Shown one piece after another: positions 24,540 through 35,629 of a stretch of DNA of 64,000 nt; position 1 is the first letter of the stretch, and each line of letters starts with the position of its first letter. The notes beneath the pieces were generated by a model, which was not told where the DNA came from, made no database searches, and saw only the letters and a list, made by a program, of their open reading frames with translations. The position numbers and the translations under genes are program-made. The stretch is taken from contig OY856187.1 of assembly GCA_963693315.1 (NCBI GenBank), positions 42,119,825 through 42,183,824 of the forward strand, given 5' to 3'. Source of the DNA: Diogma glabrata. Its lineage: Eukaryota > Arthropoda > Insecta > Diptera > Cylindrotomidae.

Positions 24540-25440
24540 ATTGACACCAATACCAAAACTACGTGAAAAAGCCTCAAAAATTCAACCGCGTATAACTCCG
24601 ATTCAGAGTACACAAAAAATAAAAGCAGAAATAACTTTTTTCCTTTCGTCAATACCAACAAAATATCAAAATTTCAGATTTTTTAAAAATCAAAAATTTA
24701 AAAATCAACAAAAAAATGTACGTTTTCAAAATAATAGCCCTCCTATAATAAAAAAACAAAGAAAAATATTACGTCTATCGACCCCTAAATCAATTCATAA
24801 ACTAAATTCTGTAAACTTCAAAGGAAATGTATAAACTAACTAAGAGAAAATAAATATAAAAAAAGAAAAAAAAGTTTTAAGTCTTAAACCATTACCAAAA
24901 CTACGTGAAAATGCCTTAAAAATTCAACCGCGCATAACGCCGATTGAGAGTACACAAAACATAAAAGCAGAAACAACTTTTTTCCTTTCGTCAATACCAA
25001 CAAAATATCAAAATTTCAGATTTTTTAAAAATCAAAAATTTAAAAATCAACAAAAAAATGTACGTTTTCAAAATAATAGCCCTCCTGTAATAAAAAAAAC
25101 AAAGAAAAATATTACGTCTATCGCACCCTAAATCAATTCATAAACTAAATTATCTAAACTTCAAAGGAAATGTATAAACTAACTAAGAGAAAATAAATAT
25201 AAAAAAAGAAAAAAAAGTTTTAAGTTTTAAACCATTACCAAAACTACGTGAAAAAGCCTCAAAAATTCAACCGCGCATAACGCCGATTCAGAGTACACAA
25301 AAAATAAAAGCAGAAACAACTTTTTTCCTTTCGTCAATACCAATAAAATATCAAAATTTCAGATTTTTTAAAAATCAAAAATTTAAAAATCAACAAAAAA
25401 ATGTACGTTTTCAAAATAATAGCCCTCCTAATATATAAAA
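24540..25440. repeat. Tandem repeat, three copies of about 342 bp
   Basis: CCAAAACTACGTGAAAA occurs at 24553, 24895 and 25238, so the unit is 342-343 bp; the third copy is cut at about 25435. The copies are roughly 97 percent alike by eye. The first keeps a 107-codon open frame with peptide words KIQPRITPIQSTQK and KYQNFRFFKNQKF; an extra A breaks the same frame in the second. Changes between copies fall in all codon positions, so I do not treat it as a gene. Confidence 0.9.
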
Positions 25441-27421
25441 AAGAAAATATCATTCATAAAATATCATCATAAATATCATTCATAAAATATCATTCATAAA
25501 ATCAACATTATTACTCAACATTACGACTCGAAAACCATCCTTTGTTCAAAGACAAAAGACGACTGAAATGAGAAAAAAAGTTTCGTTTTTGTTGTTCGTT
25601 GTTCGCTAATATATAAAAAAGAAAATATAAAAAAATAAAATAAATTTTTAATTTCGTTTTTATATGTATGTAAACTTATAATGCATATGTATATAAAAAG
25701 TTTTCCGTATATAATAACTTTTTTATTTATGATCCGATTTGTGTGAATCCGAATCCGATTAAAGGTTACACTAATATCAGTTAGCTGTGAAAATTTGAAA
25801 TAAATCCATCTGCGAATAAAAAAGCCTTAGGCTCCACAAAGTTTTGATCTAGCGTATTAATATATAAGAAGAAGATTAAAAACATAACAGATATAATATG
25901 TTGACAAAATAGAGTTCATCCATCAGGACCTAAAATTTCATTTTGGCTAGTGATATTTCACTGTTTTTGCCATTGGTATGTGATGTTTCTCATTAACTCT
26001 TATGTCAATAGCAGGGACTGGTGTCCGCGAGTTTATCAAACCCGTAGAGCAGTTATTAAAAATAAAATTTACAGATCACCAAAAATAAGCTAAAACATAT
26101 TTTATCTACTTTCTCTTTCCGTCTCTTTCAACATATAGCTCGACCAAAAAATGAAACATTTCTAATGCATTTACAAACACAACCAGCATATGGTCTACAT
26201 ATAACATGGAAATTTTCAATTAATTTTTTTTAACAACAAATCACAATAATTCCAATAAAAATAGATTGGCATTGTTTCTTCTATCTGTTTATCAATAATT
26301 TTATTTATGGTATCTTGATTTTTATGCAGTATTGTAGTAGCGAGGGTAAATTGATATGCAACATATTCCACTTCTAATATCCAAAAATAATAGTTATAAT
26401 GTTACAGTTAATTTCCATACTTAATCTATACATTCTATTATCTATGGTACATTGAATATGTTGTCTAACTTGTGCAGTCTTTATATAGGTCGGTAATGTA
26501 TTTTTATTTTGACATTTTATTTTCATAATAGAAAATAGAATAAAAATTACGGTTACAAGGAAAAACTAGATTTTGTCATGCATTTTCTATTCTCGATTGA
26601 GTTGTTGTTGTTTCTAAGAAAAGCAGACAAATAATGCATGAAATTAATATGCAAAACTTTTACGTATTTTAAAGCTAGAAATTGTATTGAAAATGTGTTA
26701 TTTGGTCTTTAAATGACTATAATAGTATATTACGCTACGATCATGTGATGACGGTTATTAATACACGGGATACGAAACGAGCCGTAGGCGAGGCGCTATT
26801 TTTTCTACACCCGGCAAATAACGAAGAACGAAAATTACAACGAAAATTTTTTGCCTTAGTTTTATTTTAATATAAACCAATGAAATTCTCTAAAATGTAA
26901 TGACATCATTCAATTTCACCAATAACATTTGAATTATACTAATAACAAATATTTATACGTCTGGCCTACTGGGATATTAAAAATTATCAGTCTAATGTTG
27001 AACTAATCCACTGTTATCAAAGTAGGCCAACGTATAATTCATAAAAAATATATAAATAAATGAAAAATGGCAAAAAATTTTCTAAACGAATTCCCCTCGT
27101 TCGTTGATAAATTCTCATAATTTTTTGAAAAATTCCTCAACCAAGTGGTATTGATGGTATTGATAATATACTTGCTCTTGAAATTTTTGGTAAAAAATTA
27201 TTTCGAATTATCACCGCCCTTGGAAAATTACAAATGAAAATTTCAATTTTCAAATTTCAAAGTCCAATTTTTTTCCCATACGAAAATTTCAACAAACGTC
27301 AAATGCATAGCATGTTTGATTGAAAAACTATAGGTTTCTTTCTATTGATTAAAAATCTGTATCGTAATAAAATGTGTATCAATATGAATATCATTATAAA
27401 ACGGATTTTGGTCATTTATAG

Positions 27422-27923
27422 TACATTATGATGCTAGGACATAAAGCTAAAGATTTTGGACGGATGTGGAGTTTGCGAATCGCTAGCCGAGATTTGCACC
27501 CACATTAAGTCCAAAATAGCTTACGTCCGTGCATCATATACTATTTTTTATTCGCCGTAAGCAACATATTTTAAGAAAAGTTGTTTATTCTAAATTAAAA
27601 TTATAAATTTTCATAAATTTTAAAATAAAAATATGTGGAACAAGTAACCTTTGACAAAATATTTATGATTTTTTCCAAATTATTGTGTAGCTATGACACC
27701 AAATGATAACAACTATTTTAATTGGATAATAAAATTCTGAATTTAAGGATTGCTTTGATAAAAAATTTTATTTTTCATAGAATTTAAACAAATACAAATT
27801 TAAACAATGCTTTTTACTTTTTTGGACGTAGCTATGACAACAAAATAAATAGTTGAAAAGTGATACTTTAAAGCCGCAAATCACAGTAATAAAGTAACAC
27901 TTTAATATGCAGGCGAATAAAAA
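27422..27923. repeat. Palindromic repeat family, copy B (intact)
   Basis: This is the uninterrupted counterpart of copy A at 6.0/9.2 kb, starting TACATTATGATGCTAGGAC and ending GGCGAATAAAA. The palindrome centre here is ATCGCTAGCCGAGAT, longer than in copy A. It shares the AGCCGAG word with other GC-centred palindromes in the window. Internal words ACCTTTGACAAA and GCTATGACA match copy A. Confidence 0.9.
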
Positions 27924-27969
27924 GTGTATTTTTATAGTACGGGCGTAGAAATAGCTATTTATGTACCTA

Positions 27970-28074
27970 GGGCGTTATGTAGGTTATTGCGCCCGGAAAG
28001 CGACGTAATCTAGCCCGAGGGCCTCTGGCCCGAGGGATGGATGTCGCTTGATGGGCGTAATACCCAGTAACGCC
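27970..28074. repeat. Palindrome with GC-rich centre
   Basis: The arms GGGCGTTATGTAGGTTATTG and CAGTAACGCC-type inverse enclose GCGCCCGGAAAGCGACGTAA-like and TGTCGCTTGATGGGCG-like pairs. The centre is GCCCGAGGGCCTCTGGCCCG. A shorter related hairpin, GGGCGTTATGAATTCATAAT then CATAACGCCC, is at about 28476-28504. Confidence 0.8.
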
Positions 28075-29195
28075 AGTGGTGCATACAAGATTTTATGCTT
28101 CACTTAATAAGCTAAAAACTAAGAAAGAATTTAATTTGTTAATCTATATTGATATGCAAACAAATACAAATGTATCGTAGTATGCCAAGAAAATAACTAT
28201 TTTGAAGTTTAAAATAAATATTTGTTGTTTGAACGTTGCTATGTAAACAAATTCTCCTAAATTTTGTAGCGTATGACAAAAACATTGTATGACGTTTAAA
28301 ATAATTTGATAGTTTTGGAAAACTATATGAACAATTAATAACTAAAATGTTGCTAAACATTTTTAAGCAAATGTCAAAATCTTTTACTAGCTTAAATTCA
28401 ATAAGAATTATTTACATTGTGTAGACAAAACCACAGTAAAAATAATTTTATTTAGTTTTTTATGGTCTTAATAACGGGCGTTATGAATTCATAATGCCCT
28501 CTCATAACGCCCCGGTTTTTATGAATGTGTTTATATATTGCGTATCCTAGACATTATAACAACTTTATATCATTGTGAAGCATAAAATAAATTTATTAAT
28601 ATTAAACAATTTTATGTCTAATTTTAACGAGACGAAAAGAGAGAAGCAAGTTTTTGAGCTTTTAATAATTGTGCAATGACGCAAAGATAAGTGAGCAAAT
28701 GTGCATTCAATACCAGACTAAAACTTCAATTCATTTTATTGAAATCAGATAAATACGATATGGTATTTCAATATTAGTTAAGTTAATACAATAGTTTTAA
28801 TTTTTTAATTTAAAGTCAATCAAATTCACAGTTTAACCAATTTAAACAAAAGTCCTAATTCATGAATAATAATAACCGCATTAATAATAATAACACGTTA
28901 CTAAATATTACTACTACAAAGAAAAATCATTCAAATCCAGATGGAATAATATTTATGTCTATGGAAGGGCTGGTTTGGAGGAGGTAGCTCGACAAAACAT
29001 TTTTAAAATGCTTAAATTTAGCTTTACTCACCATTTGTCAAACAATTAGTTGATTCTGTTGATACAGAAATAATACCAAAGGAGTCAATAAAACCTAAAA
29101 ACTTGCGTACATGTGAAGCATTGAAAACCAAAATTTTTGGTTGAAATCATCAAGAATTAAAATGGTAAAACTCCATTTTTCTCCTATGCGTATTT

Positions 29196-29275
29196 CGGTT
29201 GGGATTTGAACCTTTACCTCATCAGCGCCATGATTCGAATTCTTTAGCAGACGGACTATCCACTACGCGATCATA
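29196..29275 (-). other. tRNA-like sequence (SINE or tRNA pseudogene)
   Basis: On the - strand there is an A-box-like TAGTGGATAGTCC (29265-29253) and a perfect B box GGTTCAAATCC (29212-29202), 40 bp apart. The acceptor stem and T stem do not pair properly, so this is not a functional tRNA gene. It may be the head of a tRNA-derived SINE. Confidence 0.5.
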
Positions 29276-29738
29276 TTTTAAAACCATATCTTCATAATAA
29301 GCTAAAACTTAAGTTAAATTTCTCAACCGTCATTTTGGACATCATTTTATGGAAATGTTATTCATTTGGTTCAATGTGTGTTGTTGTGACACATATTGCA
29401 ATTTCAATTACAAAATGCCTTTTTAAAAAAAAAGGGAAAAAAATGCGTGAGGAAGACTTTGCGTCACCTGCATAATATGCCTTTGGTTATGAGTTATGAC
29501 TGCTTTTTGCGTTTATTTCAAAATTTATGCATATCTTATAATAGGTCGGATGGTAATGTCTTGTTTTTTCAATTCTTAAATTTTATCTGCATCATAGGCT
29601 CCATTTATATCCATCTTTTATATGAACTGTTTATGTGTTGAAAAATATATAAACTACAAGCATCAAAACAATTAATGTTTATTGAGCTTGGAATAAAAAT
29701 ATAAAATAATATAAAAATGAAACTTTTCTTCATTTCAG

Positions 29739-30136
29739 GTTATCGATGGTTGACTCTGGTAGTTTAATGATATCGGAGGTCCAAGCTTCTGATGCTGGTA
29801 AATATGAATGTTCTGCTCAAAGTATGGCTGGCAGTAAAACTGCGCCACCCGCTGAGCTAAAAGTTCTTGCACCACCCACAGTACTCAAAGGACCCCAAGA
29901 TACTGAAGTAATTGAAAGTGAAGGCTTAGATTTACCGTGTGAATTAACAGGTGATCCAAAACCCATTGTATCGTGGTTTCGAGAAAACGGTAAACTTCCA
30001 GAAGGAAGATCACGCGTATTGCTTGATAATACACTTCGAATAGAAGACGCACGGCCAGAAGATCAAGGGCGATATACTTGTAAGGGATATAATGAAGGTG
30101 GAAATGTTTCAGTTGCTGTTAAATTATTTGTTTATG
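29739..30136 (+). CDS. robo: Roundabout-family receptor, exon encoding end of Ig2 and Ig3
   Basis: The exon follows CATTTCAG and ends at GTAAGT; it completes an Arg codon from 16359 and leaves one base for the next exon. The first part (RLSMVDSGSLMISEVQAS, then DAGKYECSAQSMAGS) gives the F-strand Cys of Ig2. After LAPPTVLKGPQDTEV comes a full Ig3 with LDLPCELTGDPKP, SWFRENGKLPEG, LRIEDARPEDQGRYTC and NEGGNVSV. Both Cys and the core Trp of Ig3 are present. The order and wording match Robo Ig2-Ig3, and the Ig2-Ig3 linker is short, as in the family. Confidence 0.95.
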
Positions 30137-30202
30137 GTAAGTGATATATTATATTGTTATTGTTAATATATATCAGTTAAACATTTTTAAATTTCGCTCC
30201 AG
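30137..30202 (+). other. Short intron (66 bp)
   Basis: GTAAGT donor and TTTCGCTCCAG acceptor. Phase 1 on both sides joins G to CT as an Ala codon. Confidence 0.93.
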
Positions 30203-30951
30203 CTATTCCAACATTCATTGAAGCCCCATCGGATACAGAAATAAAAGAAGGAAGCACAATAAAAATTCCATGTCGAGCACAAGGTCGTCCAACTACTCGA
30301 ATAGTATGGGACCGTGTTACATGGAACTCACCAATTGTAAATAACGTAGCTTTAAGTAGCGGAAACGCAAACCAAGGATCAACTACAGTCACCCAAGATG
30401 ATTCAAAAATACTAGAACAAGAAACACAAGAAGAATTACTTGCGAAAGCTAAAATCATGAGCTTACGAAGTAAACGAAACGGTGATATAAATTTCATCAA
30501 TTCAACCGAATTTCATATACGTAGCCGTCGTAGTCCGAATACTGTTAGTCTTAATGAACAACAAATTCCTGATTTGTATATAGACGAAAACGAAAGAAAC
30601 AAACGTGATCAAGATCAGAATTTTGTTGTTTCCGAATTCAAACAAATAATGCGGGATGAAAATCAAGAGAGTTATGATACAACATTTCGACGGAGAAAAA
30701 AAAGACGTCGTAAAAGAGATACAACCGAAAATAGTGATGTTCTGGACGAAGGCGAAAATAATAATGAAAATGATGAGGAGGATGATAGTGCAAATGAAGA
30801 GGTAGAAAATGATGATCTTGAGAATGAAGGAGTTAGTGAAATATCCCCAACTATTTCATTATCAACAATTTCACCAAATGAACAAAAGTTTAGATTAGAA
30901 ATCAATGAAATTGGTGAACTAATTATTCGTGAAGCGGCGGAAAAAGATCAG
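30203..30951 (+). CDS. robo: Roundabout-family receptor, exon encoding most of Ig4 with a large insertion
   Basis: After the split Ala codon the peptide reads IPTFIEAPSDTEIKEGSTIK, then IPCRAQGRPTTRIVWD, a normal Ig4 start with its Cys and Trp. From about 30325 to 30885 roughly 185 residues replace what is normally a short C-to-E strand stretch. The insert contains RSKR, RSRRSPN (30520-30540), a basic run RRRKKRRRKRD (30688-30720) and an acidic tract of Glu/Asp/Asn (30745-30840). The domain then resumes with KFRLEINEIGELIIREAAEK, matching the E-F region of Robo Ig4. The whole exon (749 bp) is open and in phase, so the insertion is coding, not intron. The basic runs resemble proprotein-convertase (furin) sites; cleavage is only an inference. 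Confidence 0.93.
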
Positions 30952-31785
30952 GTATGTAACCTTTGATACAACATAAAGCAAAAAACCACTAAGCTTCACT
31001 TGTTTTTTTAATATAATTATTTTAATTCCAACTGGTAATCCACAACGGCGCACATGTAATTCCAAAAAACGATAAATCTAAAAAATTAAATTTTCCGTTT
31101 AAATTATCTTCCTGAATTATAAAAAGAAAAAATCAAGCAAAACTGCACAGAACAATAATAAAGTTAAAGCACAAAAAAATGATTCTGTTGGTCTTGTAAT
31201 TTTTCAATTTTTAATTGGAAAACATAAAATATAGAAAAATATGGTATAAAATCTAAAGTCTAATAAATAATGAAAATTATATTTTCTATTTTCCATTTTT
31301 TCTATTTAAAATAAAATCGATTCCTAGATTAATGAAAGTAATTTGGGTCATGAGAAATTGTAATAATCTTTCATGGTTACGTTAGTGGTGGATTGTAATT
31401 TAAACAATAATTTAGGTTTTTTTTATGCAATTAACCACATGAGGTAGTGTTCTTTTCTATGTAATTATTAAAAATAACTTTACTTGTACCTTAAACTATA
31501 GGTAATGGTTAAGAACTTTATTGTTAAATATAACTTTTACAAAATGCATTATGGTAGGTACCCAAGTATATGAGTTAAACTTTTGTCAAGAAAAAATGAT
31601 TGACATCATGTATAGCTTACTGCAATCGATTGAATAAATTTCAATATATTCGCATGTCACGTTGATAATAGGCTGTGGGTTTATATTTACATAATGGCAT
31701 TTTTACTTCAACATTTTAGTTTAATTAGAAAAATAAAAGAGCGACAAATAACAACCGTAATAATAATGATTTTCTTCTTTTTAAG
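30952..31785 (+). other. Intron (834 bp)
   Basis: GTATGT donor, TTTTTAAG acceptor, phase 0. No extra exon recognised within it, in particular none that could supply Ig5 or another FN3 domain. Confidence 0.88.
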
Positions 31786-32337
31786 GGTTGGTATGCATGT
31801 GCAGCGTTAAATGAGGCAGGAAGCATTGTTAAAAAAATATACATACGTGTACTAACACCATTAGAAGCAGCAAATGGTAATCCACAAAAAATACCTGATA
31901 TTCCTGGAAATCGATTTGGTTCAGAACAAAATATTATCATAAGCTCCGTAATACCAGTTTCCCCCTCATCATTGGATATCGCATGGGATATTACTAATGA
32001 CGGAATTCCATCAACAATTTTAACATTACATTATAGGCCGGTAGATTTAAAAGAAATAAATCCGGGAAAAGAATTTCAAATCATAACAACTCAAATGGAT
32101 TTAAAAGAGTTTACATTGACCGAGTTAAAACCGCATACCGAATATGAAGTTTTTGCAAGTGTCCCGTCTAGTTTAAGCGGTAGTGTTTCAAATATTAGAA
32201 AAGGAAAAACAATGGATGGACCACCATCTGCACCTCCAACTGATGTCAGGGTGGGAGTTATCAATAATACAGCGGCTTATGTTCGATGGTCACCACCACC
32301 AACACATTTGCTAAATGGTGAATTAACTGGATATAAG
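31786..32337 (+). CDS. robo: Roundabout-family receptor, exon: end of Ig4, FN3, start of second FN3
   Basis: The first residues GWYACAALNEAGSIVKKIYI carry the F-strand Cys and G strand of Ig4, close to the Robo Ig4 ending. A linker of about 25 residues (VLTPLEAANGNPQKIPDIPG) leads directly into an FN3 domain: SLDIAWDITNDG, LTLHYRPVD, FTLTELKPHTEYEVFASV. A second FN3 then starts DGPPSAPPTDVRVGVIN, with VRWSPPPTHLLNGELTGYK, resembling the last FN3 of Robo (APSAPP, PPP, G). Since this is one continuous exon, no Ig5 and no additional FN3 can lie between Ig4 and the first FN3 here. The exon is 184 codons, phase 0 at both ends, donor GTAAGA. Confidence 0.95.
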
Positions 32338-33187
32338 GTAAGAAGTTGATATGATAGCATACAAATATAAAACATGATTAAGAAAACCAAGGAGTTTTTC
32401 TATCTTTTTTTTTAATTATAAGAAAGTTTTACTGACAAAATTGTAAAATTAATTTTTTCTGTTTTAAACTAACGCAAATGGCAACAATCCTTATTCAACC
32501 TATAAAAAACTTTTCCAGTTGCCATTTAAGTGCAACCTACCATGTCCTCACAGAAGGTATCATAAAAGTTTCATTTTTTATATAAATTTCCTACAAAAAA
32601 TTTATCTGTTCTCGTTAATGTTTATGACATAACGCGATAACATTTTTTTCTCATTTTTTACGTTGTCGTCCATATTTTTTCTTCTACAATTTTTTTTATG
32701 CTTTTGATAAATTGTCTGTTGTAAACTCATTGTTTTGTAAAAATTTTGTCATACTTTTGTATTTACGATTCAAAGCTTTTGTTGTTGTTATTGTTTGCAA
32801 CATTGAAAACGACGAATAATTTGCTATTGTCCAAAAGTCTTCAAGCTAAAATCACCTTTTGCTGTTTTAATTAAACGAAGTTTGTGATATTCTGTCTGAT
32901 TAGATTATGTTTTTGGTTTTTGTTATCATTATTATCAATTTAAAGAATTACGTTTATTGGGCTTTATGCTATGTCAAACTTGAAAAGTTTTAATTTTAAA
33001 TTAAAACTTAATACCAATTTTCGGTTTGATTTAATCTCCTGGTAATGAAAAAAACCGTGGACATCATGGTGTTTCTAGTGATAAAATGGTGTATTCACTC
33101 TGAAACTTAAAGATTCTTTGATTTTTTCCACAAACTTAAACGAAGTTTGAAATAATTAACAAAATATTTGTTTAATTACCTTTAAGG

Positions 33188-33437
33188 TGTAGCGGTTCTG
33201 CTACCAAACTCCGTGCTGCAGCGTTAATGTGAAATTCAACGGTGTTGTTAACGCAATATATTTTGAACACAGTTAATGTTTAACAAATAATAAATTCAAA
33301 TATTTAATATCACGTCGGGGTCACCAATTGTAGCGGTTCTGCTACCAAACTCCGTGCTGCAGCGTTAATGTGAAATTCAACGGTGTTGTTAACGCAATAT
33401 ATTTTGAACACAGTTAATGTTTAACAAATAATAAATT
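33188..33437 (+). repeat. Direct duplication of a 141-bp LTR-like unit
   Basis: TGTAGCGGTTCTGCTACCAA starts at 33188 and again at 33329. Between the copies is CGTCGGGGTCACCAAT, which resembles the purine-rich tract and boundary that precede a 3' LTR in some gypsy elements. Copies are nearly identical for about 107 bp. It may be two LTR ends joined after loss of the internal region. Confidence 0.65.
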
Positions 33438-33839
33438 TAAATATTTTGTTAATTTAATCACATAGATTATTTTCAATATTACAATATTTTATTATAATAA
33501 TTAGCACACAATATAATATGTTGAATACAATAATTTGACTTTAATAAAAACAATTATTTTAATCGAAAGTTAAAACCAGAGTGATTAAGTTTTCTTTCTT
33601 TTTCTGCAATCAAAACACCAATTTCCGAAAACATATGATTTATTAAATTAGTTTTAAAATGTAGGAAGCGTTGTTCGTTTATTTGTTTGTGGGACATAAA
33701 TATAATATCGAAGTGAAGTCCCACAAAGGCACCTACTTCAAAATAACCATCGTTAAACAAAAAAATTTGAACATAGTAAAAACTTTGACTGTTAATTCTT
33801 GACCGTATTAAAAGACATTTGATCAGCATCTAATAAACA

Positions 33840-34070
33840 AACCTGATTAGCATATAAGATTATTAGAACATCAGAACTACAGATCATTAGACCAACAGAT
33901 CTTCAGATATTAAGATCTTTTGATTATCAAATCATCAGATCATAAAATCATAAGATCATCTGATCATCAGATCACCAGATCATCAAATTATCGGCTCATG
34001 AGATCATCAGATCGTCAGATCATCACATCATCAGATTATCACATAATCAGATCATAAGATTATCAAGAGG
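33840..34070. repeat. Degenerate short tandem repeat (AGATCATC type)
   Basis: Over 20 imperfect copies of an 8-10 bp unit such as AGATCATC, CAGATCATC and AAGATTATC. Confidence 0.85.
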
Positions 34071-35629
34071 AATTCAACTTAGTTCTGACTTACAAATAAA
34101 TACACCTTTGCTCGATTTCTAAACATATTTTGTCCAGTTCTTAGTTATTTTAACAATATCATATTCGTTTGAGCTTTTGGGTTACACGTTTAACTTGTTT
34201 AATATCAGTTCTATCAGTGTATGTTCGTTGTACAATATGCTTTTATTTAATACTTATTGTTAAAAAAGTATGATGTTACTGTTTCAATAGGATGCAGAGT
34301 TTAATTCTGTCCTTTAGAGTTTGCTGAAAAACGTTAACTATACTAAAAAAGTATCGATTTCGGCAGTAATTTCCAAATGCATATTACATTTTTTCTTATG
34401 AAATGTATTAAAATTAAGGAAACTACTTTTCACAAAACTAAAATATATGATTATGGTATAATGCATTGTAGTAAGAGGTATGGTAGACCGTGCAGGTCTA
34501 CCAGTTGGTCGGGCACGGTAATATTTATAATCACCCTGCACTAGCTCTAGTGGGCGTGAATCCATCCTCTTTACAAGAAAATTTAGAGTAAAATAACACA
34601 ATCTGAAGCGTCCAAGTGTTACCACCAAGGATCTCCGAACATTATAACTTTTAACATTTTACATAAAAAACAAACCACCACAAAAAACTTAACTCACCTA
34701 ATCCGTGTCCCTTCTCAGTTTATTGGTTTTCGCACCTCCTGTTGTTGATGCCGTTTTAGAATTTTATCTGGGACCACTAAACCAAGTATCTCAACGCGAG
34801 TTTAAAATAAAATAACCTTTATTTTCCTTTTCTTTGAATTTGAATTTCTTTTATTTCCAATATCCTTTACTTTTCTTTCATTTTGTTTTCATAATATTGT
34901 TATATTAGGTTTTTCACATCCACTAATAACTTAACTGAATAAAATTTTCTTCTTAACTTCTCATTAATTTCACCTTTAAATCACTCCTCGTAAAACTATG
35001 TTCGATTTAATAAGAATATAAAAATTTTTGAATTCTTCAAGGCCTTTACAACTGCCCAAACTACTTTTCCAAACCAAAACTGTCCAAAAGTTTAAACAAA
35101 ATCCAACCGATCGACTACAACTTCCAATTCCCATCTAACTAAAAATTTTCTTAAAATTCTCTAGAAATTGAGAAAATTTTGTAATCTATCAACAGTTATA
35201 GAGGTTTTAAATGATAAAAGTACTTAAGAGTTTAACAAAAGTGAAAACAGACGGGATGAAAATATGGATAAACACATTTTCGAATATTTCTGATGGTATA
35301 TTACTATCTATGAGAACGAAAGTTACAGTCCATTTGTCTTAATGTTTGATGGTCATTACAGGACAGGACGAAATGAGGAAGTTCGACTGACTACATACGA
35401 AAGGAGAGCCGGGCTTGACTTTCAGGCTCTTCTGACTGAACTAGCCGGGCCAGACAAAAAATCAAAGCCGAGGACCGAATAAAGGTGGGAGATACAGCAG
35501 ATAAGAAAATTGGGAGGGACTCTTCGGACAATAGGAAATAAGATGAGAACTAGAGAGAAGCGTATAGCTATTAAAAAACGAAATCCCGACGGAAGACGAT
35601 GTCGCCGGAGACAAAATCACGTTTCCGGG

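Larger units (their letters stand above)
16360..29738 (+). other. 13.4 kb Robo intron
   Basis: Donor GTATGT, acceptor CATTTCAG. It contains the minisatellite, palindromes, gypsy remnant, 342-bp tandem repeat, palindromic repeat copy B and tRNA-like sequence listed separately. The stretches 16500-19160, 19490-20780, 20950-21570 and 25450-27420 show no gene that I can support. Confidence 0.9.

Noticed and set aside
24511..24834. 107-codon ORF as a gene
   Set aside because: It is one unit of a 342-bp tandem repeat; other units are frameshifted and codon-position pattern is not protein-like.
29196..29275. Functional tRNA gene
   Set aside because: Acceptor and T stems do not pair despite good A and B boxes.
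30672..30905. 77-codon and nearby 107-codon - strand ORFs opposite the Ig4 exon
   Set aside because: Shadows of the coding strand; Ser/Phe runs are the complement of Glu/Lys codons.
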